A DNA stretch of 8,073 nt, taken from contig CAZWVM010000168.1 of assembly GCA_964637705.1 (NCBI GenBank), positions 1 through 8,073 of the forward strand. The letters are read 5' to 3'. Below, one piece after another: positions 5,555 to 8,073 of this stretch. Every line of letters begins with the position of its first letter. Within the stretch, counting starts at the first letter, position 1. Made by a program: the position numbers and the translations under genes. Origin of the DNA: CAZWVM01 sp964637705. GTDB taxonomy: Bacteria > UBA8481. The notes beneath the pieces were generated by a model. The model did not search any database and was not told the DNA's origin. It was given only the letters and a program-made list of their open reading frames with translations.

Positions 5555-6885
5555 TGTTCGAGGCGCTCACCGAGAGGTTGAACCGGACGTTCCGCGACCT
5601 GGCCGGTTTCGGCAAACTCACGCCGGAGAACGTCGAGCCGGCCCTGCGGGAGATCCGCGTGGCCCTGTTGGAGGCCGACGTCCACTTCAAGGTGGTGAAG
5701 TCCTTCCTCGACGCCGTGAAGGTGCGCGCGCTCGGGGCCGAGGTCATCGAGTCGATCACGCCGGCGCAGCAGTTCGTCAAGATCGTGCACGACGAGCTGG
5801 CGCGCACGCTCGGCGAGGGCACGGCCGAGCCGAAGGTGATCGAGGCCGAGAAGCCGCCGACGGTCATTCTCCTCTGCGGGCTCCAGGGGTCGGGCAAGAC
5901 GACGGCCTGCGCCAAGCTCGCGAAGCACCTCGGCTCCACCGCCCTCGCCGCGCTCGACCTGCAGCGCCCGGCCGCGGTGGAGCAGCTGCGCGTCCTCGCC
6001 GAGAAAATCGGCGCGCCCTTCATCCCGCCCGCGGTCGCGGGCGACGTGGAGGCCTCCGCGCGGCGCGTCCGCGCGGCCGCGGAGCCCCTGGGCGTCCGCC
6101 ACGTGATCCTCGACACCGCGGGGCGCCTGCAGATCGACGACGAGTTGATGAACGAACTGGCGGCGGTGCATCGTGTCGCCGCGCCCTCCGAGACGGTGCT
6201 CGTCCTCGACGCGATGGTGGGCCAGGAGGCGGTGAAGGTCGCCGAGGCCTTCCGCGCCCGCGTGCCGCTCACGTCCGTCCTCCTCTCCAAGACCGACGGC
6301 GACGCCCGCGGCGGCGCGGCGCTCTCGGTGCGCTTCATCACCGGCCTCCCGGTGAAGTGGATCGGGACCGGGGAGAGCCCGTCGGCCCTGGAGGCCTTCC
6401 ATCCCTCGCGCTTCGCCGGGCGGATCCTCGGCATGGGCGACGTGGTGTCGCTCGTCGAGAAGGCCGCGCGGGTCACGGACCAGGCGAAGGCCGAGGCGAT
6501 GGCGAAGCGGGTCATGAAGGGCGACCTCGATCTCGAGCTCTTCCTCGACCAGATGCGCGAGATGCGGAACATGGGTCCGATCGGCGAGATGATGGCGCTC
6601 CTGCCCGGCGCCTCGGCGATGCCCGCCGACCTCATGCCCTCCGACCGCGACATCACCCGTTTCGAGGCGATCATCCTCTCGATGACGCCCGCGGAGCGCC
6701 GCGACCCGGATCTCGTCAACGTCGCCCGCCGGGCGCGGATCGCGCGCGGGGCGGGCGTGAGGCCCGAGGAGGTCCACCGGCTGCTGAAGCAGTTCCGCCA
6801 GGCGCGCGAGCTGATCTCCGGCATGACCGGGGCGGGCAAGAAGGCGCGCCGGTTGCAGAAGATGTTCGGGGGGCTCTTCCGATGA
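5554..6885 (+). CDS. ffh: Signal recognition particle GTPase Ffh (SRP54)
   Basis: Cytoplasmic GTPase that binds signal sequences on ribosomes with SRP RNA and delivers them to the receptor FtsY. N domain 1-~90 (LREIRVALLEADVHFKVVKS). G domain has P-loop GLQGSGKTT (109-117), DLQRPAA (135-141), DTAGRLQ (187-193), the specificity motif SKTDGDARGGA (245-255, usually TKxDGDARGG) and the closing GTGE (271-274). The M domain is ~300-443 (FLDQMREMRNMGPIGEMM). Length 443 is normal. The RNA-binding signature at 390-401 reads VARRARIARGAG, whereas the usual form is xSRxxRIAxGSG, so both serines are alanine. ATG 5554 overlaps the ylxM stop by one base, implying translational coupling. It has no nearby paralogue, and rpsP follows after 157 bases. 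Confidence 0.97.
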   Translation: MFEALTERLNRTFRDLAGFGKLTPENVEPALREIRVALLEADVHFKVVKSFLDAVKVRALGAEVIESITPAQQFVKIVHDELARTLGEGTAEPKVIEAEKPPTVILLCGLQGSGKTTACAKLAKHLGSTALAALDLQRPAAVEQLRVLAEKIGAPFIPPAVAGDVEASARRVRAAAEPLGVRHVILDTAGRLQIDDELMNELAAVHRVAAPSETVLVLDAMVGQEAVKVAEAFRARVPLTSVLLSKTDGDARGGAALSVRFITGLPVKWIGTGESPSALEAFHPSRFAGRILGMGDVVSLVEKAARVTDQAKAEAMAKRVMKGDLDLELFLDQMREMRNMGPIGEMMALLPGASAMPADLMPSDRDITRFEAIILSMTPAERRDPDLVNVARRARIARGAGVRPEEVHRLLKQFRQARELISGMTGAGKKARRLQKMFGGLFR

Positions 6886-6952
6886 GGCGCGGCGACGGAG
6901 CCGCACGGGGTGGGGCGAAGCGCGCGGTCCGGGCCGCGGTGGACGCGGATGC

Positions 6953-6979
6953 GCACGGGGCCGTCGTGGCCTTCCGTGC
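6953..6979 (+). other. Stem-loop in the ffh-rpsP spacer
   Basis: The 157-base gap between ffh and rpsP has no gene I can support. It holds a GC-rich hairpin: GCACGG (6953-6958) plus GGCC (6959-6962) pair with GGCC (6968-6971) and CCGTGC (6974-6979), with a 5-base loop and a two-T bulge. No T-run follows, so it is not a standard intrinsic terminator. A leader structure for the ribosomal-protein part of the operon, or a processing site, is possible; chance pairing in GC-rich sequence is the alternative. Confidence 0.35.
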
Positions 6980-7030
6980 CCGTCCGTGTTCTCACGCGGT
7001 TCATTCCGGAGAACGAATCCATCACTTTTC

Positions 7031-7036
7031 AGGAGG
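7031..7036 (+). promoter_or_regulatory. Strong ribosome binding site fixing the rpsP start
   Basis: AGGAGG ends six bases before ATG 7043, an ideal arrangement. It decides the rpsP start, since the frame stays open upstream to an ATG at 6986 that has no such site and would add 19 residues not found in bS16. Confidence 0.85.
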
Positions 7037-7042
7037 TTGGTC

Positions 7043-7312
7043 ATGTCGGTCAAGATAAGGTTGCAGCGGGTGGGCGCGAAGAGGCGTCCGATGTTCCGGA
7101 TCGTGGTGGCGGATTCCCGCGCGCCGCGCGACGGGCGCCGGATCGAGATCCTCGGGTCGTTCAACCCGATGGTGACGCCGCCGGAGTTCAAGCTGGACGG
7201 CGAGAAGTACGACGCGTGGGTCAAGAAGGGCGCCCTGCCGACGCCCACGGTGAAGTCGATCGTCGCGAAGAACCGCCCGAAGGCGGCCAAGACGGAGGAG
7301 ACCGCGTCATGA
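7043..7312 (+). CDS. rpsP: 30S ribosomal protein bS16
   Basis: 89-residue structural protein of the 30S subunit that helps fold the 5' domain of 16S rRNA during assembly. It matches the whole family: SVKIRLQRVGAKRRPMFRIV at the start (basic, rRNA-binding), VADSRAPRDGRRIEILGSFN, and WVKKGALPTPTVKSIV near the end, followed by a short Lys/Ala tail of the kind common in this family. The start is set by a perfect AGGAGG. The stop overlaps the khpA start (ATGA). The ffh-rpsP-khpA-rimM order is a standard bacterial operon. Confidence 0.97.
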   Translation: MSVKIRLQRVGAKRRPMFRIVVADSRAPRDGRRIEILGSFNPMVTPPEFKLDGEKYDAWVKKGALPTPTVKSIVAKNRPKAAKTEETAS

Positions 7313-7551
7313 TGGAGATGAAGGACCTGATCGAATTCGTGGCCAAGGAACTCGTCGAGAAGCCGGACGCCGTGGTCGTCAAGGAGATCAAGGGGGCGAA
7401 GTCCCGCATCTTCGAGTTGCAGTGCGCGCCCGAGGACATGGGTCGCATCATCGGCCGCGAGGGACGCATCGTGAAGTCGCTGCGCACCCTCCTGAAGGCG
7501 ATCGCGGCGAAGAACCAGGGCGAGACGGTCGAACTCGAGATCATCGAGTAA
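7309..7551 (+). CDS. khpA: KH-domain RNA-binding protein KhpA (YlqC)
   Basis: 80 residues forming a single type II KH domain with the RNA-contacting GxxG loop GREG at 49-52 in GRIIGREGRIVKSLRTLLKA. N-terminal LIEFVAKELVEKPDAVVVKE and C-terminal VELEIIE match the KhpA/YlqC family throughout. In Firmicutes KhpA pairs with KhpB/Jag and binds many RNAs, affecting cell elongation; whether that applies here is unknown. Start ATG 7309 has GGAGGAG at 7294-7300 and overlaps the rpsP stop by four bases; ATG 7312 is a near-equal alternative. Position between rpsP and rimM is the usual one. Confidence 0.93.
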   Translation: MMEMKDLIEFVAKELVEKPDAVVVKEIKGAKSRIFELQCAPEDMGRIIGREGRIVKSLRTLLKAIAAKNQGETVELEIIE

Positions 7552-7567
7552 CCGCGGTATCCCGGCC

Positions 7568-8073
7568 ATGAAGGAAGACGATGCCTGGACGAGGACCGTG
7601 ACGCTCGCGCGCCTGGGTCGACCCCGGGGCCTCAAGGGCGAGATCCGTCTGAAGCTCGAGACGGACCGTCCCGAGGAGGTCCTGGGGCCCGGCCGGCACC
7701 GGCTCGCGGACGGGCGAACGATCGAGGTGGAAAGGCTTCTCGACCGCGGCGGCGACTACACCTGGGTCGTCGCCGGACAGCCCCCGCCCGAGATCCTCTC
7801 CCGCTACACCAACGCGGTCGTCATCATCGACGCCGCGAATCTTCCGCCGCGCGCGGACGGCTCCTACAGCGAGTTCCAGCTCGCGGGGCTCCGCGTCGTC
7901 GATCCCCGCGGCCGCCCGCTCGGCGTCTTCGAGCGCGTCGAGCACCGGTACGAGATCGAGACGTGGATCTACAGGGACCCGGAGGGGCGCGAGCATGACG
8001 TCCCGGCGGTCTCGGACTACGTGAAGTCGGTGGACCTGGAGAAGGGCGAGATCGTGATGGAGACGGAGGCGGC
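7568..8073 (+). CDS. rimM: 16S rRNA processing / 30S maturation factor RimM, 3' partial
   Basis: An open frame from ATG 7568 runs off the right edge with 168 residues visible and no stop. RimM binds uS19 and helps mature the 30S head. The N-terminal barrel motif LARLGRPRGLKGEIRLKLET matches the family's G-x-x-G-K-x-H-G-L-K-G-E-V. The linker (SRYTNAVVIIDAANLPP) and the PRC-barrel part (LAGLRVVDPRGRPLGVFERV; HDVPAVSDYVKSVDLEKGEI) align with I-P-x-V … V-x-x-V-D-x-x-x-x-x-I. The usual Y-Y-W-x-D-L-I-G motif is replaced by SYSEFQLAGL, so this is a divergent member. The spacer to khpA is 16 bases with no visible Shine-Dalgarno. trmD and rplS would be expected next. Confidence 0.88.
   Translation, partial: MKEDDAWTRTVTLARLGRPRGLKGEIRLKLETDRPEEVLGPGRHRLADGRTIEVERLLDRGGDYTWVVAGQPPPEILSRYTNAVVIIDAANLPPRADGSYSEFQLAGLRVVDPRGRPLGVFERVEHRYEIETWIYRDPEGREHDVPAVSDYVKSVDLEKGEIVMETEA

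Noticed and set aside
6910..7308. In-frame upstream extension of khpA through rpsP
   Set aside because: The extension reads the rpsP gene out of frame. The KH domain and the GGAGGAG site fix the start at 7309.
5266..7635. A very long minus-strand open frame (789 codons) opposite ylxM, ffh, rpsP and khpA
   Set aside because: Its translation is Arg/His/Leu-rich with no family pattern and lies opposite unmistakable genes; long antisense frames are expected in GC-rich DNA with third-position GC bias.

Overview
The window is GC-rich chromosomal DNA (estimated by eye, not counted) with all recognised genes on the + strand. The layout is that of a free-living diderm bacterium: one product is a signal-peptide-bearing outer-membrane-barrel-like protein, and the ylxM-ffh-rpsP-khpA-rimM block is housekeeping. 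A ylxM homologue before ffh argues against most Proteobacteria. Together with the GC content and a kinase-less PASTA protein next to rpe, this suggests an Acidobacteriota-like (for example Thermoanaerobaculia/Holophagae) or related uncultured lineage. That placement is inference; nothing in the window proves it.

Region 1 (1-2670) holds three loosely linked genes. The first is the 3' part of a large Ig/fibronectin-like surface or periplasmic protein with a C-terminal membrane segment. Next is an orphan trpF (phosphoribosylanthranilate isomerase, tryptophan synthesis). The third is a secreted beta-barrel-like protein.

Region 2 (2671-2834) is a 164-base intergenic stretch. It carries two facing arrays of degenerate 7-base repeats that fold into a 29-bp imperfect hairpin. 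A candidate promoter follows, whose -10 box lies between the arms of a perfect 8-bp dyad.

Region 3 (2835-5104) holds a membrane-anchored TPR protein, a membrane-anchored three-PASTA-domain protein and rpe (ribulose-phosphate 3-epimerase). The PASTA gene and rpe overlap by ATGA and are probably translationally coupled. The leader of the PASTA gene has three short complementary blocks that could hide or free its ribosome binding site.

Region 4 (5072-8073) is the protein-targeting/ribosome block. A good sigma70-type promoter lies inside the end of rpe and is followed immediately by a perfect 10-bp dyad. Then come ylxM, ffh (SRP GTPase), rpsP (bS16), khpA (KH RNA-binding protein) and a rimM that runs off the end. 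YlxM and Ffh act in co-translational membrane targeting; bS16 and RimM act in 30S assembly. The Ffh RNA-binding signature has alanines where two conserved serines are expected.

I see no mobile element, CRISPR array, tRNA, rRNA, defence or biosynthetic gene cluster, and no convincing undescribed multi-gene system. The points most worth a second look are the regulatory dyads, the heptamer-repeat hairpin and the Ffh signature.
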